Part shown: positions 21,832-32,939 of the stretch, piece by piece
Layout: every line of letters starts with the position of its first letter
Position numbering within the stretch: the stretch's first letter is position 1
DNA from: Paraphysoderma sedebokerense
Taxonomy: Eukaryota; Blastocladiomycota; Physodermatomycetes; Physodermatales; Physodermataceae
Reading direction: 5' to 3'
DNA: 64,000 nt
Assembly (NCBI GenBank): GCA_025602915.1
Contig: JAHLJZ010000106.1
Location: forward strand, 1-64,000
Notes under the pieces: generated by a model
Seen by the model: only the letters and a program-made list of their open reading frames with translations
Told to the model about the DNA's origin: nothing
Databases searched by the model: none
Translations under genes and position numbers: made by a program

Positions 21832-22375
21832 TCATATCTCATCTTTGACAACTTGTGGGACGACATTCCCAGTCTTATCTGCACTTTCTCCGCTTCCCTT
21901 ATTCGAATTAGCTGACACATCAGGCTTATCACCCGAAATCCCCAACTTTCTAGCCGCTTCCATTAATTTATCTGTATCCATGGTACCATCTTCCTTCATA
22001 AACTGAGCCAACATGTCCCAATTTATCTTATCCAGATCGCCTTCTTCGGTTGCTCCATCCTGTGTATTTGGTTTTGATGCGGGCGCAAAAGGTGATGGGG
22101 ACGAACTAGTGCCAAGTCCATATCGCAAGAAAAAAAGTAGAGCGAATACAACAAGGAAAGCAATGATGGAAGGAATGACATATTTCTTCGCTTGCTCTTT
22201 GGCTCTCTGTTGAGCCAGCAGCCTTTTCTCTCTTTCTTCCTAATCCGGGCGGGAAAGGACATGCAGTTAGGTTTAACTTGTAAAGAAACTTCACTTCATG
22301 CGCCTTCCATGGAAACGGTCAAAGAAATACCTTTGATTCTTTCTGTTTTTGTGTTCCAGTTCTCTTTCGGGCCAT
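21832..22375 (-). CDS. Small single-pass membrane protein, unknown
   Basis: Two exons, 22375-22331 and 22239-21832, give 150 residues. The start MARKRTGTQKQKESK is followed by EEREKRLLAQQRAKEQAKK, a highly charged, possibly coiled segment. One hydrophobic helix follows (YVIPSIIAFLVVFALLFFL), then an acidic tail with DLDKINWDMLAQFMKEDG and LMEAARKLGI. The basic N-terminus suggests it lies on the cytosolic side. I do not recognise the family. The exon 1 start was chosen because its phase and length (45 nt, GTATTT donor) fit. Confidence 0.6.
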
Positions 22376-23104
22376 TGATTTCAGTAAAACTGATAGGTAT
22401 TGCTTCTGTTGACAACTAGGTAAATTCGGTGTTCTTAGATCCCGTCTTTTTGGGCGCACTCTTGAGTTACAACGTGGCAATTTGCCTGGAGCCGGTTAAT
22501 TGAAGGAATAGTTATTATATTGTACAGAATTCAATGAATAACATATAGATGGGCATAGTACTGTCTTATTGTATCAACGGGCCCCCTGTAATGCTTTTGT
22601 ATACAAATAGAGGTGCAATTTGGATACAGATAGGGGTTGAGCGGGAATACTGGTTGGCCAGTTCATTTACCACATTTACCACCCACAGAAAACATCATTA
22701 TCTATATCCCTGTAAAAGAAGCTATTTTTTAAAAATCGTGAAGTGGCAATGGAGATCTTCCGATTTATTAAAGTATGATAACGCTATGCCCAGCTGTATT
22801 GGGGGAGAAGGCGATCAGTGAAATCAACGACAAATCAAGGATCTATTTCCACATCATATTAACATATCCCGAAAGTTGACATATCTTTTCACTTTGCATC
22901 TACTAAACGCTGTTTTGGAATATGAACTCCTATTTCTGTTTCAGACAAATTCTTTCACTTAGGGAATGTCGATTGTTTTCGCGTTCGAAGAACAATATCA
23001 TACCCTACCATCCAACGTCGCCTCAACAGGAGGTAAAAAAATGGGATTGGGCGGTATCTTATTTCATAGCTCTTAACAAGAAAAAAGAAAAAAACTGATA
23101 ACAG
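22376..23104. other. Intergenic region, possible first exon of the LRR gene
   Basis: The LRR frame at 23105 is directly preceded by GATAACAG, which would serve as an acceptor, and the LRR protein lacks a signal peptide as read. A signal-peptide exon may therefore lie here; GTAAAAAAAT at 23032 is a candidate donor. I could not identify the exon itself. Confidence 0.35.
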
Positions 23105-24881
23105 ATGTCCGCCGGTGAATGTGCCATCCTCGCTTTAATCCACGATCAACTGCGTCCTCCCACTATCCTGACAAACTGGACGAATACTGTTCCTGCCGCC
23201 GGTTTTGCTAGAGGTGCTTGCTGTACATGGAAAGGAGTTCATTGTGACGAGTCCAGTGAGACTGTCACTTCGATTTATCTCGGAAGAGAAGGGTTATCTG
23301 GCACTCTACCAAATGCGATTGCAAGTTTGACAGAATTGCGAGTATTGTATGTCACTGGATGAGAATTTCTTTGGATCGGATGTTGTAGTCAATCGGTGCT
23401 AAATGGAAGGTTTTGTAGGAATATGTTCCAAAATCAGATGACAGGCTCGATACCAGCTGAGATAGTGAGTTTGCAAAGATTACAAAACCTGTTTGTACTA
23501 CCTCCCAACTACTCGAGTGCTCGGCATTGACTGGAACCAATTGACAGCAATTTTTCTTCCATCAGGGCGTTAGGTATAAACAACTTCACTGGTACCATTC
23601 CCGATAACATTGGGCTATTAACTTCCTTGACTCAGCTGTAAGTTTGTGTTTTCCATATAGACATTTCGGATCTCTTCATTAACTAGACGCTTTCGAAAGG
23701 GCACTCGACAAAAATCAGATATCTGGTACCCTTCCTTCCGCTATTGGAAACTTACGTTCGCTGACAGTTTTAAATGTCGGAGTCAACAAGCTTACCGGCA
23801 CTTTGCCGTCCGAAATTCAGAATCTTGTTTCCCTAGAATGGTTGAATGTCGGGGTCAATAGCTTTTCAGGAACTATCCCTACCGGAATAAATAGTTGTAA
23901 ACCTATGAAAACATTGTATGTACTCCATTCTTTTTGCCACCATCATCCTGTGATCTAACGTTTCTAATTGCCAGGTATCTATGGAAAAATCGTTTCACAG
24001 GCGAAATTCCTTCCCAAGTCTTCGAACTAACTAATTTAGAACTTCTGTAAGCTCGATAGTTTGTATAGAACATAATCTCAAGCGCTTGTCTAATGCTCCA
24101 TTCTTCTTATTCTTTTAGCACCCTCGATACTAACTCTTTTGAAGGAGCATTGCCAACTAATATAGGCAACCTTCAATCATTACGTGAGCTGTGCGTATTT
24201 CATCATGAGGTGGCCAATTTTCTATTTTTACGTTCTGACTTGCATTTTCATACCTTTAGGGATCTCCGTTCAAATTCATTTACATCCCTTCCTCCTCAAA
24301 TCACCGATCTTTCTCTGAAAGAATGCAGGATTGACAGTAACCCTTTTACATGTCTACCTAAATTGCCCCCGGCTTGCTCTACTTCTCTTTTTACCGCCTC
24401 CAAATGTCCCGCGCCGACGGGGAATGTTGAGATGGATCCCGGTGCTGTTTCTTCTGACCAATTAATCGCTATAATTGTGAGCGTAATAGGTGTTGTTGCG
24501 TTGCTCATTGGAGGAATGTTTTACATAAGAAGACGTCGCTTGCTGAGAACTAGAAAAGAAAGATTTATAGTCGGCAATCGCGAAAATTACAAAAGTAGCT
24601 CAAACTCAGATATCAAGTCGAGTGATCCGTTGGCCACCTACATCGAACCTTTTAATCCAGCCATTCCTGAGACAGTAAATCAATCTCATCTTCTATGTTC
24701 ATCAGTGGACCAAACCGCCAACTCTATAAACCCCCCACTCCAGGCTTCAGGAGGTTTGAGCACCAATCACAACGAAGTCTTGATTTTGTCCTCTCAGCCA
24801 TATCTGCCTCGTGCCTTTTTGTCTAATAATGACGCGGAAGTACTGATTCTATCCCAAGATTTACAGCAGAAATCAGTGTGA
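23105..24881 (+). CDS. Leucine-rich-repeat single-pass membrane protein (plant receptor-like architecture)
   Basis: An N-terminal cap of the LRRNT_2 type (ECAILALIHDQL...CCTWKGVHCD) leads into about eight plant-type repeats with the consensus LxxNxFTGTIPxxIGxLxSL, for example INNFTGTIPDNIGLLTSL and LDKNQISGTLPSAIGNLRSL. Introns of 55-75 nt interrupt the repeats at the same place in the unit, mostly after the LxxL that ends a repeat. Then come a Cys-containing end cap (FTCLPKLPPAC), a transmembrane helix (LIAIIVSVIGVVALLIGGMF), an RRRR stop-transfer signal and a cytosolic tail of about 130 residues without a kinase. It may be a surface recognition or adhesion protein (inference). The start at 23105 lacks a signal peptide; a 5' exon is probably missing. 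Confidence 0.8.
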
Positions 24882-25247
24882 CGATAGATATTGAATGCAC
24901 AGAACCAGACCTACTGTATTTTATTTTTGTTGCCCTAACCAGATGACCACTTGCATTGGATAATTGTATAATCTGTGTCTTACATTCTGTTGCACGAATT
25001 ACTTGCCATTATAATATATTCATTCGTACCGAGTTCATTCATTGCTCTCGCGTCCCTGTTGTCTCGTTCTTTGCGGATTTCCTTTTCGATTGCCAATTAA
25101 TTGTTCAACCTTAACCTCCACGTATCTCACTTCCGTAACCCAACAGCGCTACTGCATTTGCGAAAAAATCTTATTGAAATTTGATTGTTAATAACTTTAC
25201 TTATTCATTGCTAGCAACAGCACAACAACACAATCCAGAAAGCCTGA
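24882..25247. other. Intergenic spacer
   Basis: 3' flank of the LRR gene and 5' flank of the ARL13-like gene. AT-rich, no gene. Confidence 0.35.
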
Positions 25248-27163
25248 ATGCTGAACGGAAGAAAATCTACACGTAGGACGATCAACAGAAGAAAGCGGCG
25301 GAGTATAGGTCCCAAAAAATGGAAAGGAGATCCTGAAGTGACAATCTCTGTGTTTGGATTAGATAATTCCGGAAAAACCAGTTTGATTTCATCATTGTCT
25401 CGTTGGAGCGATTCCAACAGACTTTCTTCGGCTATCAGGTCTTTCTTCTCACTTTGTCTTCCTTGTGCTTCTATATCGAATCGCGCTGCCGCTAGAGTCG
25501 GCCCTTTTAGAGAGTTAAGGGATGAAGACATAGACCGACCAAAAGCTGCTCAAAGTGATGAGCGGAAGTATTCGCCTACCATAGGATTTTCATTTGCGCG
25601 AATCAAGATTGGTAGGTGTACTGTTCGACTGTTTGATGTAGGCGGCGGTGAGAAGATAAGAGGTCTATGGGAGAATTACTTTGCAGAGGTTTGTCTTCTA
25701 ATGATCAAACATTTCATTGCACAAAGTATAGTCTGGGAATGGAACTTGTGCTTAACTATTTCTACTGTTATCTAAGACTCACGGAGTTATTTACACCATC
25801 GATTCTACATCTTCACACTCGAGACTGCAAGAATCGAAGGATCAGTTATACAAATTATATAGAGATCACAGAGTATTTGGAAAACCATTGTTAATGTATT
25901 TAGCTATTTCTCGGCTTTATTCGATAGCTAGCATTGTTACTTGATTTGTTGTCGTATCTTGTTTTTCATTTTCACTCTTATTGTAACAAGTAGGTTGTAG
26001 ATGTGCTAACTGTATTTCCCATCCTTGCCGACCTTGCTATTCACTTCAACCTTCCGAATGCGTTTTAATTGTAGTCTATTCACGAAAATGGATCTTCCCA
26101 TTCCGACAAATGAAGGCCGAATGAGTATATCTGAATTAACGAACTTTTTGAATTTGGATCGCCTCACGTCAGATCTTGTTGTTCCGACATCGACACCGTC
26201 CGATATCTCTTTCCTTGGCTGTAAGAAAGAATGTGCGAACAAAAAGTCAATAGACTCTAAATCCTGCGTGGCGGAAGCACGGGAAGAACTCAAAACCACT
26301 CATATAGGTGAACCGACCCCTCCAAATGAAGTCACCTCATCGATAGATCATTCTTTGACAGCACGAAAAGATTCACAGTCAAATGACGAAAAGTTATATG
26401 CAGCTAAAGCCGAGGTCAATTTACCTCCAACACCAACTGATATAGATGCGATCCTGAAACTTTCTTCGGCAGTTCCTGCTAACTCGCTACGAAATCTGCT
26501 ACCCCCTATCACTCCTGTCTCTCCTTTTCATGTTTATAGGGAAGATGACCGTATCCCGGTTACAGAAAATAACAGAGTCCGGAGCCTTGACGTCGAAACC
26601 ATCGTTAAAAATGGAAATCTTGGAGTAGACGATGATGAAGTTTACCATGCCATTCAACAGAATAGCCTGAACCTAGACGAAGATAAGGACCAAGGAAACG
26701 CCGAAGTTGTTTTTAAGATGGATAAATCAGTAATTATAGTTTACAGCGGCGTATGTGTCAATGATGACAGACGGTGCAGATTTGAAAATAGCAAATTAGG
26801 GGACGAACGTACTGCCCCCAACAAAAGCAAGAGAGCCCTGGATACAGGGAGTCATCAAGGTTGGGATTTTCTATCGTCATGGAATGTTGCAATGACTGAC
26901 AAGGATAAATTTTTTTATGCTCCACTACAAAATTTGAATCATACGACAATGAAGGAATATTGCACCTTCTTTCGCTCATTTCTCAACAATCATTGAATGC
27001 CAAAATTGCGACACCGGCCAACTCTCTGCCAAAAATAATACATACAAATGACATGTGTCTTAAACAAAGAGTACAGGATGATTTAAAAATTCAAAAAAGA
27101 GGATATGATTTGGAGCAGGAAGAGCGGAATAAACGTGTAGCAAACTTGAAACCTGGATTATGA
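25248..27163 (+). CDS. ARL13: ARL13-like ciliary small GTPase with long C-terminal extension
   Basis: Exons 25248-25688, 25777-25895 and 26075 onward. A basic leader (RRTINRRKRRSIG) precedes the GTPase: P-loop ISVFGLDNSGKTSLI, an inserted 50-residue loop, switch I region SPTIGFSFARI, switch II FDVGGGEKIRGLWENYFAE, then THGVIYTIDST and the G4 motif LFTKMDLP. The DxGGG-RIRG-WxNYYAE signature with GGG in place of GGQ is typical of ARL13, which signals in cilia and acts as exchange factor for ARL3. An insert of some 200 residues rich in Ser, Pro and acidic residues follows LTNFLNLDRL. The end is unsure: the main frame stops at 26996, while a coiled segment (QRVQDDLKIQKRGYDLEQEE) in another frame runs to 27163, so a last intron near 26870-26955 is likely. 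It implies a flagellated stage. Confidence 0.78.
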
Positions 27164-27666
27164 GTGTAGTAGTTGTATTTTGATAGATTAGATATATTGC
27201 AAGTGCCAAAAATATAGTTGCCAATTCATATTAGTGAATAAATCGGGGAGTATTACAAAACAGCCGTATCAACCCCTACAGTAGGTAGATTTGCAGAGCT
27301 ACCGTCCGTCGCTGTTGCCCAGTTTTTTCTCGTTACACAATTCGGAAAAAGCGAACAAATGGTAAAAGCATACATGAGACTTTTGTCATCATTTCTTTCT
27401 ATTGAAAGCATATACTAATTGCGATCCATATTAGAAACAAGGTAAAGTTGCCTCCTCTGGATTCTGGAGTTCTAATTAAATTTACTTTTGTTCCAATTCC
27501 GTTGGTTCTTCCTTCCAAATCGAATTCCGCGTTCGCTTCCACCCGTGGGTTCTCCCGTAATTTTAACTTGTCCTTTAATTCTTTTGTCTTTAATTTCATC
27601 ACCATCAATTTCTCCATAATCACGCAGATATTACTATTCCTCCAGTTTAGAATAAAGAAAACGAAA
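27164..27666. other. Intergenic spacer
   Basis: Non-coding region before the SWEET gene; a pyrimidine-rich tract near 27500-27600 precedes the ATG at 27667. Nothing else is seen. Confidence 0.35.
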
Positions 27667-28884
27667 ATGGAATGTACGACTTCCCTTTGCTCGACTTTAT
27701 TGAATTACGTGGTTCCAGTCGCTGGAAATATCACAGCGATTACTGTGACATTGTCACCAATGAAAACAGTGATGAATGTTAGGAAAAGCAAACAATTATC
27801 AGGAGTGAATCCGTATGTCATCTTCTTCCTTGAAAACCTGTTGATGGTGAGAATAGGTGTCATTGATGTGCTGAGGGACACGGCGTGAGATAAAAAGTTC
27901 TTGCAAGACAAAATTTGGATTTTATTTGTGTAATAACAACACTCTTTTTCTGATATTCTTACTCCTTATTGGATGAATCATTTAATTGCTGCTTGAAACA
28001 CCCACTATGTGACGTAGCATTCCGTTTGCTTTCATCTACACGAATGCATTGGTTTGGGTAGTTTATGGATACTTCTTGAAGGATTACGTAAGTTGGCTTA
28101 AAGTTCTCTTCGGGAAATGGTATAAGGAATAACATTAGTTCCCTCTTCGCTGTTGACATTATCAATTGCTCCACTCCGTCCATGCTACGCTGAATTTCGG
28201 GATGTTTCAACGTTTTTCTTTTGCTCATACTTTCCGTTACATATCAAGTTTATAATAACTCCCAATTTAATCGGTCTATCTGCGGGTCTTTTCTATACAC
28301 ACTCAACTTATTCATTATCTTCTCCACGCACGCGGACAATTCTCGATCTCATCATGCATGCCTTCACATTCACCATTCTGCTGTGTGGTTCAATCTCATT
28401 CATCTCTCTTCCTACCGAGACCGGGAAACTTCTCTTAGGGTCTTTATCAATCGTCATTCTGACCTTATTCTATTCGTCCCCGTTAACAACACTTTACCAA
28501 GTTATAACGACCAAGAACTCGGTGTACTTTTTCTTACCTCTGAGCATCACTTGTCTATTAAACGGAATGTTTTGGACAGTTTACGGCATGGTTATAAGTA
28601 ATCCATTTGTGTGGGGTCCCAATAGCGTTGGCGCGGGTTTCGCTTTGGTCCAAATCTTGTGTAGAATCATTTTTCCGTCGAGAGAATTATTCCCGGGAGA
28701 GAGAGAAGCAGAAGTTGACGTGAATGAAGATGGAAATCGAAGAGATATTGAAGGAGGATTAATTGGCAGAAGGCCTCTTTCGAGAAGTATGAGTCCAGAA
28801 GATGGTTTGAGCCCAGCCGTTAGTCCAATCCGGACAGAGAAGCAAAGTTTGCTAATTAAGCCAGGCGAGAAAGGTATGGTATAA
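27667..28884 (+). CDS. SWEET-family sugar transporter
   Basis: Three exons, 27667-27812, 28018-28087 and 28249-28884, give 283 residues with consistent phases. SWEET proteins are seven-helix bidirectional sugar carriers built from two MtN3 triple-helix units. First unit: LSPMKTVMNVRKSKQLSGVNP, then IPFAFIYTNALVWVVYGYF across the first intron. Second unit: YSSPLTTLYQVITTKNS, LPLSITCLLNGMFWTVYGM and NSVGAGFALVQIL. The proline at the start of each unit and the repeated N-xxxW-xxYG pattern are the family marks. The tail is hydrophilic with a possible phosphorylation cluster (RPLSRSMSPEDGLSP). It probably sits in the plasma or an inner membrane; substrate unknown. Confidence 0.88.
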
Positions 28885-30181
28885 TTGGTTATATCTGAGA
28901 CTCTTTTTGTAGTAGTTCTATTTATGGTTGAAATGGGAAAGTCCGTTTCATTGCCGTTATTGAAGTTCAGTTGTTGTCGAGGTTTGGACAAAGGTTTCTA
29001 TCGGTTCCGGAATGATGTAACTGCGAACCGTGGGACGAGTCCTAGAGTTGGATGCGGTCTTTCCGCATTCGAATAAATTTTGCATCTTCGTTTTTTCTTC
29101 GTTGATTCTATTCTTAACCGGATTGCATACGAGTGTCGCTTGACTGTTCATAGCAATGTTCTATTTGTTACCAGTTTCTTTTTAAGTAGAGGTTTCTACA
29201 GTATAAAATGCTGCTACTCCAGCAGTTTTCGCAGGTTGATTTCTATTTTCTTTCAAAAATTTTATTGAGTTCAATCAATCTGCGTATTTATCTCGTAGTT
29301 TGAAATAGTATAATCTAACCGACACGGCTTCCTTGCATATTTCACTTTCTTCTGTTCTTCTCTGAATCAATGACCGTCCAAAATCCGACTCTTCCGACTT
29401 TCAACCGTCATTAACCAATCGTAAAATTCTATGTCTGACGTAACTCCAATCATGTCTACGACGGTGACTCCTTGACTATCATGTTTATCAAATGGCATCG
29501 TCGCCACAAACTGGATTGTTATCTTATGTCGATATCAACTGTCTTCTTTAGACTTGATACTTACATTTAATGACCTCAGTGATAAGGAGGAAAAGAGGGA
29601 ACGTGGTGCCACAATGAATTGGTAGTCTTCTGTTATAACGATACCAAGTATTCAAATTAGTTCTCAACGGATAGAAAATAGTATATTTTTTTCAAAAAAT
29701 TGTATGATTAATGCCTTTTGGTTTCCTTGTTCTATGTAATGTAATGAATACATTCTCGGCGTGCTGCCAGGCCAAAATGCGTTGTAGAATTAGAAGTGGG
29801 ATCTATCTGCTAATTGTGATTAAGTTAACAAGTGCTTTCATAAAAGTATAATGGGTTTTTCTCAAATCAAGAAGAGATGATTTAGCACGTATATATCATT
29901 AGCCGTTCAATAAAATCATTTTAATTAATCGAGCCATCGAGCGGGTCTCTTTCCGAACGGTAATATCAGCCTTCTTGTGACTTACGCGTCTCCACTCTGA
30001 TTGATCCGCCGTGACGCGCCACTGGAATAATTTTCAAAACCAATCCAACACATGGATCGAGATTAAGAACGAGCAAACCATCGTCAGCCCATAATGAGAG
30101 CGGACTACATTTTTCTGGTGAAGTCCCCTTCAAAAGTGGAGAACTAAAGGTTGACTAAATTATTCCTTTTCGTTGGCAACT
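28885..30181. other. Long intergenic region
   Basis: About 1.3 kb of non-coding DNA, AT-rich, with only short frames. No tRNA, repeat or motif is convincing. It is one of the longest featureless stretches in the window. Confidence 0.4.
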
Positions 30182-30766
30182 ATGGTGCAACTCACAATTG
30201 CTCAGTTGAGCGGTCAAAACTGGCATTTGTTGATATGGTTGCTGCTCATACTTCAATTTTCGATACCTACAAGTTACGCTCAAAATTCCACTTTAACAAG
30301 CAGCTCTATCTCTTCCTCATCAACTACCCGGATTACGCCTATTACATTTACGGTCACTACAAGGACCTTTACTATTACTACTAGACCACTACCTACGTCG
30401 AGCAGTACACCGCCCATCCTAACTACATCAGTAATTCCCTCTACAACTACATCACAAATCTCTTCAACTTCCAGAACGGCAACTGAGTTTAGTAGCTCTT
30501 CCACGCCGGTTACATCACTGCCGGTCGAGGTCATCCCAGCCGGTCCACCGTTTTCACCATTAGATCCCAACCGATTTAATTCTGAAATTCCCAGAGAATC
30601 TGAGCGCAATGCTGGAAGGGGTATTGCAATCGCTATAGTATCTGCTTCAAGCTTTGTGGGTCTTGTCATGGCAGTTTTCTTTGCACGCAGGAGGAGAAGC
30701 ATTGCAATTTTCCCTGAGCTGGGATTGTCAAACGATAAAAGCGATATGAAAGACATCAAATTGTAA
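30182..30766 (+). CDS. Mucin-like single-pass surface protein
   Basis: Single exon of 194 residues; the frame extends upstream only by a TTG, so ATG 30182 is used. A signal peptide (LLIWLLLILQFSIPTSYA) is followed by about 100 residues in which most are Ser or Thr (for example SSSISSSSTTR and TFTVTTRTFTITTRP), a typical O-glycosylated stalk. Then come a short Pro-rich stretch, a transmembrane helix (GIAIAIVSASSFVGLVMAVFF), the stop-transfer ARRRR and a 25-residue tail rich in Lys and Asp. It is probably a wall or surface sensor-like protein in the style of fungal Wsc/Mid2 stress sensors, but no Cys-rich WSC head is present, so that is only an analogy. Confidence 0.78.
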   Translation: MVQLTIAQLSGQNWHLLIWLLLILQFSIPTSYAQNSTLTSSSISSSSTTRITPITFTVTTRTFTITTRPLPTSSSTPPILTTSVIPSTTTSQISSTSRTATEFSSSSTPVTSLPVEVIPAGPPFSPLDPNRFNSEIPRESERNAGRGIAIAIVSASSFVGLVMAVFFARRRRSIAIFPELGLSNDKSDMKDIKL

Positions 30767-31579
30767 TGATGACAGGAGAAATGTATATATTCAGGAATAA
30801 AAAGCCAAAATTCTATATGTATTGGTTTTTCTGCTGGTAGACCCATGTCCCCGGACAGAGTTATCTTGATAGCGATGGTTTGATTTTATTCTCGGAATTC
30901 TTGGCTTATATTGCCCCAATTATGTTTCAGTTTATAATGGCATAATTGTGTGTTTGTACTATGGGCTAGAACTGATCACATTCAACCGTTGAATTATGAC
31001 AAAAATCTCACCATAGAATCCGGAAGCAGAATTCAATACTGCTCCATTGAGCTGCTACATATAAATTACAAACATTAAGAACAGGCAATCCTTTTAGGCA
31101 TGTGTGACATTGAAAAACAGCTTCCAAAGAAGCGGAGCTAATAGATCCATGAAGCGCAATGTAATTTCTGTTTTCACAGCTGCTTTTTTTTCCGAGAGGT
31201 TTGGGTTCGTGAACATTGTGACGAATGCGCGGCTTGCTGTAACTGGCTTAATTGGCATTAGCTTAAAAGGAAGAAGACGCGGGGACAAGCTTTTAGCCGA
31301 GGCTGGAGGTATAATAGCATGGACTACGGACAGAAGAACATAATTGAAATAGGAACATAGCCAAAATTGTTAGCGTGAAATACTCCGAGCACGCATTTGC
31401 TATTGATTCGAATTTTCACAGAGATAGACTGGAATAAGCTAGCGGAAATATTCATTGATATGGCTTTTGAAACATACTCCAACTTTTATTTTGTGCTACA
31501 TAAATATTCAATGAACTTCAGATCAATGTCAGATCTTGCATCACTTTCTTCGTCTGAAACCGAAAAGGCAAACAACAAA
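30767..31579. other. Intergenic spacer with ambiguous short frames
   Basis: Between 31094 and 31343 both strands are open for about 64 codons (plus strand MKRNVISVFTAAFFSERFG...). Neither shows a known motif, and overlap of the two frames argues that at most one is real. No other feature. Confidence 0.3.
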
Positions 31580-32053
31580 ATGCAACAAATACTATATCTG
31601 TTTATCACTCTTGTGGTCCTTTCAAGTTCGATTCATGCTCTACCCGCACCATCCCCGAACCCTCAGGTCACAGGAATCATAGGCGGCATTTCAGGAGCTG
31701 TGAACGGGATAGTACGTGGTGGTTGTATAGTTACACCTCCGCCAGCAGCGCCAATCACTAAAAGATCGCTGGCCGGAAATATTGTAAGTTTAGTCGGCGA
31801 GATGGGTCAAGATATTACTAGAACCGTACAAACCTGTCAACAAGCCAGGCCGCAACCAGTCCCTGTCCAGCCGGTTCCTGTTCAACCAGTTACGGGTCAA
31901 CCAATCCCGGTTCAGCCAGTTCCTGTTCAACCGGTTCCTGTCCAGCCAGTTCCTGCCACTGCCATTGTGGACAATGTGTTTCGAGGTATTGGAAATCTTG
32001 GAAAGACCTTGCCATTTGAGGTGAAAGAAGATAGTGCTGAGAAGCAGATTTAA
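31580..32053 (+). CDS. Secreted protein with KR processing site and VPVQP repeats (paralogue 1)
   Basis: Single exon; ATG 31580 was chosen over upstream in-frame ATGs because it opens directly on a signal peptide (MQQILYLFITLVVLSSSIHA). Next comes a short segment GIIGGISGAVNGIVRGGCIV, a dibasic site KR-SLAGNIVSLVGEMGQDI, a Cys (TVQTCQQ), then about seven VPVQP units and a tail FRGIGNLGKTLPFEV. The gene at 32940 has the same plan: GISAGVNDIVRAGCNV, KR-D, IVGTVGNVGSDIVNTVNAC, and a QPA repeat. Two cysteines in equal positions could pair across the KR cut, leaving two linked chains; this and cleavage by a Kex2-like protease are inference. I know no family. Confidence 0.72.
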   Translation: MQQILYLFITLVVLSSSIHALPAPSPNPQVTGIIGGISGAVNGIVRGGCIVTPPPAAPITKRSLAGNIVSLVGEMGQDITRTVQTCQQARPQPVPVQPVPVQPVTGQPIPVQPVPVQPVPVQPVPATAIVDNVFRGIGNLGKTLPFEVKEDSAEKQI

Positions 32054-32939
32054 TGTGTGATAATTGTATTGATCTCAATTACTCTGGGACAGTCGTCGCT
32101 GTAGATCAGCTTGTAACTTGACAGAGTTCTGTAATAATATATAGTTGATGTAACTAATAATTTTCTGAATCAATTACATTTATATCGTGTAGCATACTTC
32201 GTTCACAGAAAGATAATTTAATCTAAATTTGAAATTGCAAGCATTTGCATCAAGAAAAAGTTCCTTAGCATATAAAGATCGCCTCAATTATTACAATTGT
32301 ACTCGCGATAATATATATTTTGCAGTATCGTTTGTTATTTATTGCATTGTTTCCTTATTATTTGGATATATTACTGAAACTAAAAACCAAGTTACTCCTA
32401 TTTGTCCTTATCCTTACGAGTCTACGCGCGCTTTACTTTGATCGCGCCATCACAAGTGATTTTACAGTTGAAATTTCAATTTTCAACAAAGCTAGCTTAA
32501 TTTATTCGATAGTTCATTGCGTAAGTACATAAATCAGGATTTGGCTAATTGGGGCTCTTTGCGAGTCTTGCCGCCTTCGAAAGTACGTTCTTCTACGAAT
32601 CAAGGCCGAGAAGCACGGGTGACGCGGTGAGCAATCATTCCATAATAGAACGCAAAGGGGCTTGAAGCTCTCACTCGTGAAAATCTCGAGGCATTTACGA
32701 GGGAAACGGCGCAGAAGCTGATAGTAAGCTTTTCGGTGAGCAATTAACCGTCCGTTAATTTGTTGTTTAATCGGTAATATGCTTTGTATTTTGCCCGCAC
32801 TCGCGATAATTGGTTGAAGTAGTAGTATGGATGAAGAAAGAGAATGCGACATAAATACCTGCGTAGTCTTTCCTTCATTCGAGAGATACATCGACATCCG
32901 CTTCATACAGCACTCTTACCCATACACAGATAATTTAAA
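32054..32939. other. Intergenic spacer between the two secreted paralogues
   Basis: Non-coding. CATAAATACCT at 32850-32860, about 85 bp before ATG 32940, resembles the TATAAATACCT before the DPBB gene at 38938. No gene seen. Confidence 0.4.

Noticed and set aside
31094-31343. Overlapping short frames on both strands
   Set aside because: Neither has similarity, promoter or splice support; kept only as a note in the spacer entry.
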